DNA of 64,000 nucleotides from Macrostomum hystrix (GCA_950097015.1 CATNEN010000012.1:489501-553500); one strand, 5' to 3'; numbered from the stretch's first letter, positions 33,610 to 44,437 are shown. Notes: generated by a model not told the origin, from the letters alone. A program made the numbers and translations.

Positions 33610-34979
33610 CTGCAAAGAGGGAATGGCAATGTTAATGTGCTGGATTGAACTTTTTATCTAGGTCCCATGTTAAAATCCACACTTTTATTGTGGACTTCAA
33701 TAATAACTTTTAAGTAAGAATCCTAGAGGTATCTCTCTAGTCTATATACATTACATAGAACAGTATTAGGCCTAGGCTAAATTGTTTACTACAAAATTGA
33801 ATGATATTCACAATCAATGAGTATTATTTCTAAATAAGTATATACCTCTTTAAATTATCAAACATTTGATAGTTCTTTACTAAAACTTTATTTGCTTTAG
33901 CTCTAGTAATTACATTGAATCTACAACTACTTGTAATCTATCTAAGGGATTGATATTGTTTGATTATAATCAAATATATTATAAACTGGTATTTACAAAA
34001 AACAAAGTTAAAAGTTTCTTATTGCAAATATTAAAACCAGAAAAAAACAAAGAATGTTTAGGACAAAGTTTTAAATATATTATTTTGCTTTTCTTACATA
34101 CTTAGTTTGGAAAGTTTTATATGAATAGCCAAAAATTTAGAGAAAATGTTTTTAGTTCTGGGTCTAAGCAACTTTTTAGTTTGCTTTGGGCCAAATGCTT
34201 TGTTGCTAGCTTCTATAGGGGCCTAGTCATTTTTATCGTTTTTAGTTTTGATTGCTGTTGTCATATTGAAAATTTGCCTTGCAAGTCTGTACTGTAGTTT
34301 CACATACACCCTAGACATAAATCCAAGCAAATTGACTGTAGCTAATGTGGCACTTGCAACAAGGTTAGGCATAGGCAAGCCAACCAAAAGTATGATTATG
34401 AAAAGCAGTTGGCCTATAAGAAAGTACAAATTCTGTAGTAAAAAAGAATTATGTAGATATACAGGCCTAGCTAATGTAGCTAATTATATATGTAAAGTGT
34501 AGGCCCTATATGTACTAAATGCACAGTTTTCAATGGTAGACCTACCAACTCTTTTACCAACTAAAATATTTATAATCCTAATCGGGTGCCAGGCATTTCA
34601 GTGACAGGGCTTTTCGGTACAGTGCATTTCGGTACCAGTCAGTGCTTTTCGGTGACTTAATTTTCGTTAAATCCCTGCGAAGGTCTTTTCCGGGATGTAT
34701 TTTTACCATAGACACAAAACACCGAGCTAGAATTTGTATTTTTTCGAGTTGTATATTTTATATTTCATTCTGGATGACAAAAAACGAGATTATGAATCTC
34801 GTTTGAATCTCGAGAATCTTATAACTGGAAAACGAAAATTTGCAGGTCTTATTGGTGGGCAACAAGGTAGCTTAGTTTACTTATGTTAGTTTGTTTCGAC
34901 TTAAGGTAGATCAGTTTTTTGTTATTAACAGTTGGGTTCATCGCATGCATGTAATCAATTTTTGATGATGACTGAGCAG
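33610..34979. other. PEX13 upstream region
   Basis: AT-rich single-copy sequence expected to hold PEX13 exon 1. It contains TTTCGGTAC-type short repeats at about 34605-34660 and a perfect hairpin at 34784-34806. Confidence 0.5.
34784..34806. other. Perfect 10-bp stem hairpin
   Basis: AAACGAGATT, loop ATG, AATCTCGTTT. A second AATCTCGAGA follows directly. It lies 180 bp before the proposed Helitron-like 5' end and could belong to an older element. Confidence 0.6.
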
Positions 34980-35572
34980 TCCACTATACTAAAAATGAAA
35001 TGCTTGCTTGGTTGTAATTGATTTTCTCCCGAACGGCTCAACCGATTTTCACCATTTCTTCACCAAAAGATGCCAAATATGGGGACAATTTTACACGTAT
35101 TTTTATTAAGCTTAACTTTATTGCTAAAGGGATTAAATATTCGAAAAACATGATTTTTCAAAGGTCAAACCATCTTGGCCTATTGAGAATTTTACTCACT
35201 GCCGCTGAATTGGAATTGCATCGTCAAATTGCGCAACACCCCCTCGCTGACTGAGTTAGAAGCCTGCACTCTGGAGACAAATTTGAAATAAATGTACACA
35301 ACCAACCGCGAGACTGAGTGTACTCTATTTTCTCACTTCATTGTACAAAGCCAGAACTTTGAGAATTCATTTTATAAGGCTGATTTTTGCACCCACTCAC
35401 TGATTTTTGCATCGGAATAGCCGATGTGTAGGCACTAGGAATAGGTTATAGGCTAGGCTAGGGTTCGATTCTGCACTGCGTCAAATCATTTAGACTAATT
35501 TTCAGCCAGTAGTGATTGAAGATTATTTTGATTTTTTTTTTCATTTCGTAAATAAAATATCATAAATCATAG

Positions 35573-37706
35573 CAAACCTGAGTTTGAATCATGGCAAAAA
35601 TAGAGCTTGAATCATGGCTAAACCAGCGTCTGAATCATGGCTAAACCAGAGCTTGAATCATGGCTAAACCAGAGTCTGAATCATGGCTAAACTGGAGTCT
35701 GAATCATGGCTAAACCAGGGTCTGAATCATGGCTAAACCAGAGTTTGAATCATGGCTAAATCAGGGTCTGAATCATGGCTAAACCAGAGTTTGAATCATG
35801 GCTAAACCAGAGTCTGAATCATGGCTAAACCAGAGTCTGAATCATGGCTAAACCAGAGTTTGAATCATGGCTAAACCAGAGTTTGAATCATGGCTAACCC
35901 AGAGTTTGAATCATGGCTAACCCAGACTTTGAATCATGGCTAAACCAGAGTCTGAATCATGGCTAAACCAGCGTCTGAATCATTGCTAAACCAGAGTTTG
36001 AATCATGGCTAAACCAGAGTCTGAATCATGGCTAAACCAGAGTTTGAATCATGGCTAAACCAGATTTTGAATCATGGCTAACCCAGAGTTTGAATCATGG
36101 CTAAACCAGAGTCTGAATCTGAATCATGGCTAAACCAGCGTCTGAATCATGGCTAAACCAGAGTCTGAATCATGGCAAAACCAGAGTCTGAATCATGGCT
36201 AAACCAGAGTTTGAATCATGGCTAAACCAGGGTCTGAATCATGGCTAAAACAGAGTTTAAATCATGGCTAAACCAGAGTCTGAATCATGGCTAAACCAGA
36301 GTTTGAATCATGGCTAAACCAGGGTCTGAATCATGGCTAAACCAGAGTCTGAATCATGGCTAAACCAGGGTCTGAATCATGGCTAAACCAGAGTTTGCAT
36401 CATGGCTAAACCAGAGTCTGAATCATGGCTAAACCAGAGTCTGAATCATGGCTAAACCAGAGTTTGAATCATGGCTAAACCAGAGTCTGAATCATGGCTA
36501 AACCAGAGTCTGAATCATGGCTAAACCAGCGTCTGAATCATTGCTAAACCAGAGTTTGAATCATGGCTAAACCAGAGTCTGAATCATGGCTAAACCAGAG
36601 TTTGAATCATGGCTAAACTGGAGTCTGAATCATGGCTAAACCAGGGTCTGAATCATGGCTAAACCAGAGTTTGAATCATGGCTAAATCAGGGTCTGAATC
36701 ATGGCTAAACCAGAGTTTGAATCATGGCTAAACCAGAGTCTGAATCATGGCTAAACCAGAGTCTGAATCATGGCTAAACCAGAGTTTGAATCATGGCTAA
36801 ACCAGAGTTTGAATCATGGCTAACCCAGAGTTTGAATCATGGCTAACCCAGACTTTGAATCATGGCTAAACCAGAGTCTGAATCATGGCTAAACCAGCGT
36901 CTGAATCATTGCTAAACCAGAGTTTGAATCATGGCTAAACCAGAGTCTGAATCATGGCTAAACCAGAGTTTGAATCATGGCTAAACCAGAGTCTGAATCT
37001 GAATCATGGCTAAACCAGCGTCTGAATCATGGCTAAACCAGAGTCTGAATCATGGCAAAACCAGAGTCTGAATCATGGCTAAACCAGAGTTTGAATCATG
37101 GCTAAACCAGGGTCTGAATCATGGCTAAAACAGAGTTTAAATCATGGCTAAACCAGAGTCTGAATCATGGCTAAACCAGAGTTTGAATCATGGCTAAACC
37201 AGGGTCTGAATCATGGCTAAACCAGAGTCTGAATCATGGCTAAACCAGGGTCTGAATCATGGCTAAACCAGAGTTTGCATCATGGCTAAACCAGAGTCTG
37301 AATCATGGCTAAACCAGAGTCTGAATCATGGCTAAACCAGAGTTTGAATCATGGCTAAACCAGAGTCTGAATCATGGCTAAACCAGAGTCTGAATCATGG
37401 CAAAAATAGAGCTTGAATCATGGCTAAACCAGCGTCTGAATCATGGCTAAACCAGAGCTTGAATCATGGCTAAACCAGAGTTTGAATCATGGCTAAACCA
37501 GAGTCTGAATCATGGCTAAACCAGAGTCTGAATCATGGCTAAACCAGAGTCTGAATCATGGCTAAACCAGAGTCTGAATCATGGCTAAACCAGAGTCTGA
37601 ATCATGGCTAAACCAGCGTCTGAATCATGGCTAAACCATAGTATGAATCATGGCTAAACCAGAGTCTGAATCATGGCTAAACCAGCGTTTGAATCATGGC
37701 AAAATT
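35573..37706. repeat. 23-bp minisatellite with a large internal duplication
   Basis: About 92 copies of a 23-bp unit, GAATCATGGCTAAACCAGAG plus TYT. Rare markers recur at fixed distance: the GTCTGAATCTGAATC junction at 36111 and 36991, and GAGTTTGCATCATGG at 36391 and 37271, both 880 bp apart, showing a block duplication. Confidence 0.94.
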
Positions 37707-37884
37707 TTTCTTTTGTCATTGAATTGAATTTTGAGTTTGTTATCTCATAACGTCATAATGATATATATTTGTATGATAAATATTTTGCCTAATAATCATT
37801 TAATTGTTGTTCTTCTCAATTTTCTACAAAAGAAGCTGGGCAACTGGGCAACATTGTCAACTGGGCATCATCATCAATAAGGAG

Positions 37885-39262
37885 TCCTCATCAAATGGGG
37901 GATCATTGTCAACTGGGGGATCATTGTCAACTGGGGGATCATTGTCAACTGGGTGATCATTGTCAACTGGGGGATCATTGTCAACTGGGGATCATTGTCA
38001 ACTGGGGGATCATTGTCAACTGTGAGATCATTGTCAACTGGGGGATCATTGTCAACTGGGGGATCATTGTCAACTGGGGGATCATTGTCAACTGGGGGAT
38101 CATCATCAACTGGGGGATCATTGTAAACTGGGGGATCATTGTCAACTGTGGGATCATTGTCAACTGGGGGATCATTGTCAACAAGGGGATCATTGTGAAC
38201 TGGGGGATCATTGTCAACTGGGGATCATTGTCAACTGGGGGAACATTGTCAACTGGGGGATCATTGTCAACTGGGGGATCATTGTCAACTGGGTGATCAT
38301 TGTCAACTGGGGGATCATTGTCAACTGAGGGATCATTGTCAACTGGGGTATCATTATCAACTGGGGGATCATTGTCAACTTGGGAATGATTGTCAAATGG
38401 GTGTTCATTGTCAACTGGGGGATCATTGTCAACTGGGAGATCATTGTCAACTGGGGGATCATTGTCAACTGGGGGATCATTGTCAACTGGGGTATCATTA
38501 TCAACTGGGGGATCATTGTCAACTTGGGAATGATTGTCAACTGTGGGATCATTGTCAACTGGGGGGATCATTGTCAACTGGGGGATCATTGTCAACTGGG
38601 TGATCATTGTCAACTTGGGGATCATTGTCATCTGAGGGATCATTGTCAACTGGGGTATCATTATCAACTGGGGATCATTGTCAACTGGGGGATCATTGTC
38701 AACTGGGGGATCATTGTCAACTGGGGGATCATTGTCAACTGGGTGATCATTGTCAACTGGGGGATCATTGTCAACTGGGGGATCATGGTCAACTTGGGGA
38801 TCATTGTCAACTGTGAGATCATTGTCAACTGGGTGATCATTGTCAACTGGGGGATCATTGTCAACTGGGGGATCATTGTAAACTGGGGGATCATTGTCAA
38901 CTGTGAGATCATTGTCAACTGGGGGATCATTGTCAACTGGGGGATCATTGTCAACTGGGGGATCATTGTCAACTGGGGGATCATCATCAACTGGGGGATC
39001 ATTGTCAACTGTGGGATCATTGTCATCTGGGGGATCATTGTCAACAAGGGGATCATTGTGAACTGGGGGATCATTGTCAACTGGGGATCATTGTCAACTG
39101 GGGGTTCATTGTCAACTGGGGGATCATTGTCAACTGGGGGATCATCATCAACTGGGGGATCATTGTCAACTGGGGATCATTGTCAACTGGGGGTTCATTG
39201 TCAACTGGGGGATCATTGTCAACTGGGGGATCATTGTCAACTGGGGGATCATTGTCAACTGG
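37885..39262. repeat. 18-bp minisatellite
   Basis: Unit GGGGGATCATTGTCAACT with 17-bp copies that shift frame, and marker variants (TCATTATC, TGGGAATGATTG, AACAAGGGGATC) repeated at long distance, so blocks were duplicated here too. The open frames on both strands are by-products. Confidence 0.93.
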
Positions 39263-39362
39263 GGGTTTATTTTAGCTTTAAAAAGCTGTAAATTCAGCTG
39301 CTAAACAGTATATACAAGACGAATTAAAAATATTTCTGCTCCCCGAAGGGGGGCAAAACATG

Positions 39363-40661
39363 CTAGTTATTAAAACTGAAATTCAGCTGACGCTCACCGC
39401 GGACGCTAGCTGCGTCTGTCTCAGCCTCGCGTAGTATTTTAGTGTCCAATACAGCGCAGGAATTGGCGATTTGAATGTCGGACGTCCGCTTGTACGTGCG
39501 GACTCCAGCCAAACTTCGGTGACCTGTTCGTTCCATTATTTGCTGTTCTTCAACGCCAGCTTGGTAAAGACGTGTAGCACATGTAGCGCGTAGACTATGA
39601 TTAGTCTTGTGGCCAGAAATCTCGGCTTCAGTGCACATTTCATGCAGAAACTTTGTCAGGGTGTTTTTGCCAATTGGACGATTCGAGTACCATTGCTTCT
39701 CCGATGGTTGCTTCAGCGGCAGAAGGTAAAATCTATTACTCTGGCTAGGCCTGACTTTCTTAAAAAGCTCGAAAAGCCGAACATGACAACGTTCCGGATT
39801 GGCTGCATTGGCGAAGTGAAGAACTTCCTTTGGTTTGAAGCGAGTGTCGCGCAATCCACCAGCATTCGTCTTCGTGGCCATCTCTTTGTAAACAATACAT
39901 TTCTGTCCCTCTCGCTCTTGCACACTGAATTGCGAAATGCACAGGGCACTATGTTCCTCACCGCCACGTAGAGCAAAATGCAAGCCGTTAAGATAAAACA
40001 AAGCTCTGATCAGACTCGTAGGATCTTTGTCGCCTAACACTTTCTCCCAAAGTTTCTCCTCATCTTCATAGCCAACAACTTCAGCAGATTTCCTGGCTAG
40101 TCCTAAGCCATTTCTTATCCCAATCTTCATGGCGGCGTCCAGACTTTCACGCACAATGCTGAATCGCTCATCGCGAAATAAATCAACTTTACGCACCTTG
40201 CAGATAGTTTGTTGCAGACCAGCAACAATTGACACGAGTGTGTTTGGCGGATATTGAGTCCCATCGGCACGGGTAACTTCATGAATGAAAACAGGAAGGA
40301 ATTCGTTTAGCTCATCATCGCTAAGTTCTTGCACAGCACGAATAGAATCGTTGGAACGGCCAGAGCGCCACCTATCAAAGACGCCAACGGACCACTTGTT
40401 CCGATTGGCGGTATTGGCAGGCTTTGTCGACTCATTAACTGATCGAACCATATCGAGAGTCAAGTCCTTGGGCAGCGTTGATGGACCAGGTTCTTCACGC
40501 GACGACCGCACCTCTTGCAATGCGTAAGGGTTTCGCAAATCTTCACCAGCGTCCAGCAGTAGGTCTAAATCGTCCATCGTAAGCTTATTTGGATCATAGT
40601 CTCCGACATATTCTTTAGAATAATCAACTAACGGGTTTAAAATAAGTCTTCGTTCTGCCAT
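39363..40661 (-). CDS. Crypton/DUF3504-type tyrosine recombinase, intact
   Basis: A 432-residue single-exon protein. The C-terminal half shows a complete tyrosine-recombinase site: Arg 232 (HFALRGGEEHSAL), a candidate Lys 264 (MATKTNAGG), His 355 and Arg 358 (HSLRATCATRLYQAG), His 381 (RTGHRSLAG) and nucleophile Tyr 390 (VRTYKRTS). The region with FYLNGLHFALRGG and HKTNHSLRAT is like the DUF3504 proteins derived from Cryptons (KIAA1958, ZMYM2 and KCTD1 relatives). The first 90 residues are acidic and unrecognised. The frame is undamaged, so it is either a recent mobile copy or a domesticated gene. The ATG follows a stop-rich region and is the first in frame. The stop codon overlaps the CTAG end of the neighbouring Helitron-like element. 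Confidence 0.88.
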   Translation of the reverse strand: MAERRLILNPLVDYSKEYVGDYDPNKLTMDDLDLLLDAGEDLRNPYALQEVRSSREEPGPSTLPKDLTLDMVRSVNESTKPANTANRNKWSVGVFDRWRSGRSNDSIRAVQELSDDELNEFLPVFIHEVTRADGTQYPPNTLVSIVAGLQQTICKVRKVDLFRDERFSIVRESLDAAMKIGIRNGLGLARKSAEVVGYEDEEKLWEKVLGDKDPTSLIRALFYLNGLHFALRGGEEHSALCISQFSVQEREGQKCIVYKEMATKTNAGGLRDTRFKPKEVLHFANAANPERCHVRLFELFKKVRPSQSNRFYLLPLKQPSEKQWYSNRPIGKNTLTKFLHEMCTEAEISGHKTNHSLRATCATRLYQAGVEEQQIMERTGHRSLAGVRTYKRTSDIQIANSCAVLDTKILREAETDAASVRGERQLNFSFNN

Positions 40662-41924
40662 TAGTTAAGGGATGTAAACTGTAGTGTAACTTTTAAGTAC
40701 AATTTAAATTTGTTTCAGTTAGGCTTTGCTGCTATTTATCTGTCTTATGTCTGTCTTTATAAAAGATGTCTATGGTATAGAATGTGGAGGCTTCGCCCCC
40801 ACACCCCCAATACAGTATTGAAGTGTATGGCCAATTTGCGGGTTGTAATTAAATACAACCCGGAGATTTCTTACTGATTGTTACATAAATTTGCGGGTTG
40901 TATTTTTAGCGCATGAATTTAAGTGAGATGACACATAGAGTTTAGGGATGTATTTTTCTTAAACCCCTCGGGCCTTTCGGTACCTGCTTTTCGAACGGTA
41001 CCTTAAATAGTCAAGCATTAAAGAGTAAAGACTATACTAGCTCCCCTGTTTGTATTCGTGTGAATACATATTTTAACGGTATATTTTAACGAGAATATTT
41101 TAATATTTTAACGAGAACGACAAAAAGACATTGCTGAAATACAATGTACTGCAGCCGCCTGCAACGTTATAATCCACCATGAAATCCACTTAACGTCTTA
41201 AATATAATAGATATAATAATTAACTAAACATCTATGTTACAAACTTACAAATCGAATATAAACTAATGCCTTTTTTTATTCTTTTTTTAGTCTGTTCAAG
41301 CCAGCAAAATGTTTAATTTACGTAATTATTAAATTAAAAACACACTGAGAAGCTTAAGCTTGAGCTGCAGCGCAGCAGCTGCTGTTGATTTTGTTCCTGC
41401 ATTTAAAATACGATATTCGTAGAAACTGTTAACTACAATCGTGCCAATCACTAATTTATAAGTCAATGACATTCTTGCACGAAATCTCCGTGTCCTACTC
41501 TCCTTCGCAACCCACCCCCACTAGAAGAAGATCATCTTCAATTATATTCTGTTCTATTCCTCCTTCTATTTTAAAAATTTAGGATCTACTTCGCATTTTC
41601 GGTTTCATATAACTTGACAAAACATAAAAAGGAATAAATTTCAAATGATTGCGCAATAGGCTATACATTTAAGTTCCTATCAAGTATTCTAAGTCTACAT
41701 TTTCATTGTTATTTTCGATTTCCACCCAGTAGCGTTTCATAATTTGTTGAATTTTACTTCTGGTGCAAACGTTTAGAAACATCTGCTCCGGAAAATGCAT
41801 GCATGCTTTCAATGCGTCAAATTCTACCTAAATTGATCTCGATAACGATTTTCCCACACAACAAACCCCGTGGCGTAGGCCTAGCCAGGTGGTATCGGTG
41901 TATCGGCGGTGAACTCTGTGATTC
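40662..41924. other. Upstream region of the recombinase, with short hairpins
   Basis: AT-rich. Includes GGAGGCTTCGCCCCC at about 40789, the inverted repeat CGGGTTGTA / TACAACCCG with a 6-base loop at about 40838-40861, a further GCGGGTTGTAT copy at about 40892, GGGATGTATTTTT at about 40945 and CTTTCGGTACC at about 40976. These look like transposon-terminal or recombinase-binding DNA. No gene was seen beyond. Confidence 0.5.
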
Positions 41925-42075
41925 TGTGATGCTGTGAATTCTGAGATTTTGTGAATTCTGCGCATCTGTGAATTTTGTAATTCTGTGCATGAATTCTGCT
42001 ATTCAGTGAGTTGTGTAATTTTGTGAGTTCTGTTCTTCAGTGAATTCTGTAATTCCGTGAATCGTGTGATTTTGA
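41925..42075. repeat. Degenerate TGTGAATTCTG tandem repeat, copy 1
   Basis: Irregular 8-16 bp units of TGTGAATTCTGTAATT type. About 40 bp (TGTGAGTTCTGTTCTTCAGT and following) recur at about 42858-42900. Confidence 0.75.
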
Positions 42076-42699
42076 TGTCTCAATTTTTTCGCATTCCGTT
42101 TCTTCGAAAGAATTGAATTAATTGTTTTTTAAATCCCTTTTAGGAAATTACGCTGGACAGAACTTAAAAACGATACCCAAAAAAATCCCGGCTATGCCCC
42201 TGAGCAACACACACTATACTACTTAAACTACATTAAATGTAGCAATATACATATAATAATCAATAACCATTGCTTCGCAAATTAATAGCTAATTCCACAT
42301 GTTCCATCAGGCATCGTTATTTATTCACACGCATACCTTATCGCTCATCATAGGAGTGCTTAGCTGTCAAATTGAGTAATTTGATTTGTCTAATTCGAAG
42401 AGGTTAGCCAATTTTGACTCATTTTGCAATGAAAAACTGCAATCACTGCAGGGTTAGGTAGCTGGTACAAATAGGTTTGTGCTGTAGAAACCCATTGTAG
42501 AATCCCTGTTCAAATTCTACTGACTAGAAAAAGAAGGTAGTCACTTTTAGTGGGAATCGGCTAATCTTGAAAAATCTGCCACTAATCTGTCCCTTGTCTT
42601 ATTTCTTCATGTAATGACATTACGTGAGTACAATATGAAAAGTTTAGCCAATTTTGTAGCCAATAATTTGCTTGCAAACTTTTATATTTATGATAAGTT

Positions 42700-42906
42700 T
42701 GTGATTGCTGTGAATCAAGATTATGTGAATCAATATTCTGTGAATCAAGATTCTGTGAATCAAGATTCTGTGAATCAAGATTCTGTGAATTCTGAGATTT
42801 TGTGAATTCTGTGAATCTGTAAATTTAGTAATTCTGTGAATTTCGTAATTCCGTGATTTTGTGAGTTCTGTTCTTCAGTGAATTCTGTGATTCCGTGAAT
42901 TTTACT
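42700..42906. repeat. Degenerate TGTGAATTCTG tandem repeat, copy 2
   Basis: Starts with regular CTGTGAATCAAGATT units, then becomes the same degenerate sequence as at 41925-42075. Confidence 0.78.
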
Positions 42907-43008
42907 GTGTAATGGTCCGCAACCATTCCTTCCAGTTGAAATCCTGGTTAAGCTGTGCATTCCTGTGTCATGCATGCAACCATACTTTCACAAGTACGCA
43001 AGTGCAAG

Positions 43009-43026
43009 TTTCACTTTAAAGTGAAA
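43009..43026. promoter_or_regulatory. Perfect 18-bp palindrome
   Basis: TTTCACTTTAAAGTGAAA, about 300 bp upstream of the TATA box of the secreted cysteine-rich gene. Possibly a dimeric factor site; function not known. Confidence 0.4.
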
Positions 43027-43056
43027 ATTCTAGAGAAAACATTTTTGAATTTGACA

Positions 43057-43271
43057 AACCGGTTCGCCTTAGCCGCATGCCGAAACTTCTTAGAGCTTTT
43101 GGTTGGCGGGGGGTGGGCTGTCGACTCTCAGGGGTTAAAGTGTAAAGATCGCCTTCTGATTGGTCAGAGGGTAAGAGATTTTGGCGATGTTATTTACCCT
43201 GCAGTGTTTAGCTGGGTGGTGTGTCTCATTTGTGCGCATGCTTTTCGGTATAGACCGGTCTCAAACCGGTT
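43057..43271. promoter_or_regulatory. Three ACCGGT sites of Grainyhead type
   Basis: AACCGGTT at 43057-43064 and 43264-43271 and ACCGGT at 43254-43259. AACCGGTT is the known core of Grainyhead, an epidermal transcription factor. The last two sites lie 41-58 bp upstream of the TATA box. Confidence 0.45.
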
Positions 43272-43311
43272 AATTAAAATAAGCTGCATGGGTTGTCTGT
43301 CGCTTTTCCGA

Positions 43312-43319
43312 TATAAATA
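43312..43319 (+). promoter_or_regulatory. TATA box of the cysteine-rich gene
   Basis: TATAAATA about 98 bp upstream of the ATG at 43417. A splice-acceptor-like CTCTCCTCAG just before the ATG could mean an intron or a trans-splice site in the leader. Confidence 0.6.
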
Positions 43320-43416
43320 ACAGGCATCTGCACAATCGAAGACACATCAGCTATCAGGAGTTAAAATTGTTATAAGCAGCCGCGGCTATAAACTCACTAG
43401 CTCTCCTCAGACGAAA

Positions 43417-43698
43417 ATGCAGGCTACGAAGACCGTTCTCCTCTTTCTGCTGGTTGTGATCATCATGCAGGCGGACAATTCTACCACCGTCGCGTCGGCC
43501 TCGTGCATCAATGACGACCGCGAGTGTGGCAGCTCCGAGTGCTACAATCCCAGGGTGCAGGTGTGCATCGACGGCATCGTCTGCCAGATCGGCCAGAATT
43601 TGTGCTCCGAAGACGGAACGAAGTGCTGCCCGCAGGAAGCAGAGTCAACCACAACCGTCTTCCAGCAGGGCTCGACTGCTCTGCCGAAAGGGCTCTGA
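43417..43698 (+). CDS. Small secreted cysteine-rich protein
   Basis: A 93-residue protein with a typical signal peptide: MQATK, a hydrophobic core TVLLFLLVVIIM, and likely cleavage near VASAS (about residue 28). The mature part has eight Cys spaced C-X6-C-X4-C-X7-C-X5-C-X6-C-X6-CC, then a Ser/Thr/Gln-rich tail without Cys. The close NDDRECGSSEC pattern recalls colipase/Dickkopf/WAP-like small disulfide folds, but I cannot assign a family. The start is supported by the signal peptide, the ATG and the upstream TATA box. It is likely secreted; an epidermal, gland or defence role is a guess from the Grainyhead-like sites. Confidence 0.8.
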   Translation: MQATKTVLLFLLVVIIMQADNSTTVASASCINDDRECGSSECYNPRVQVCIDGIVCQIGQNLCSEDGTKCCPQEAESTTTVFQQGSTALPKGL

Positions 43699-44437
43699 TT
43701 GATCAACGATTTTTTGTCAGCGATTTTGCTTTAGAAACTTTTACTATAGGCAGTGCGTCAAATCCATTTCCATGTCACAATGTTTTATAAAATGTGCATT
43801 TACTACACCAAATACTTGTCAGCCAACAAATATAAACTGGTTTTAATTCTCGACTGAAATCACCTCATATCGACTAGTCTATACCAAAGTGTCCGTCTCT
43901 GGCCTGTCACAGTTCAAATTTATTCAAGTACACGTCAGTACGCTATTCTATTTTGGATGAATACGAATATAAGACAGTAATAATCGATGATTTAAAACTA
44001 ACGTGTAGTCACTTAGCTTCGAAAGAGTCACTTTGCTTAGCTTTGTTATTATTAAAAGCTAGTAAAAACGCTGCAACCCTCAGACACTTAACAGCCTTGC
44101 ATTAACATGCATTAAAATAACATTTATTTAAATAGACAACCATCAATTATCTCTTAAATACATCATCTGATCGTTCCTAATAGCAATTAAGCATAGAAAG
44201 CATTTGCAACACATTGTTTGGTTGTCCAGATCAGCCAGACTAGGAAGGACAAAGAAGTTTCGGTAGAGAAATTAAGTTTCTCTGAGCCAAAAAGCACAAC
44301 TCTCAAAGAAAACATGCCGGGACTGGCCAGTAATGATTAGCCAATTATTTTTTCTGGCCAGAAATCATTAAATTGGTATGAAATTCTGAATTTTAACGAT
44401 CTGCCTGTGAACTCCGGTTGCAAAACATCTCATAGCC
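43699..44437. other. Spacer between the cysteine-rich gene and the GPCR cluster
   Basis: AT-rich, no repeats. AATATAA-like sequence follows the cysteine-rich gene; no gene was seen. Confidence 0.55.

Larger units (their letters stand above)
34980..39366 (+). mobile_element. Probable non-autonomous Helitron-like element with internal minisatellites
   Basis: 3' end: a 7-bp stem with GAA loop (GCTCCCC/GGGGGGC, 39338-39354), eight spacer bases, then CTAG followed by T, the Helitron pattern. 5' part: TCCACTATACTAAAAATGAA followed by CTCCCGAACGGCTCAACCGA, resembling 5' regions I recall from invertebrate Helitrons. Between them lie two long tandem arrays, as in Helitron-associated interspersed elements. 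Weak point: the base before the 5' TC is G, not the expected A, so the left border is uncertain. No Rep/helicase is present. Confidence 0.5.

Noticed and set aside
5157-39262. CRISPR arrays
   Set aside because: The arrays are plain tandem repeats without unique spacers, and the DNA is from an animal.
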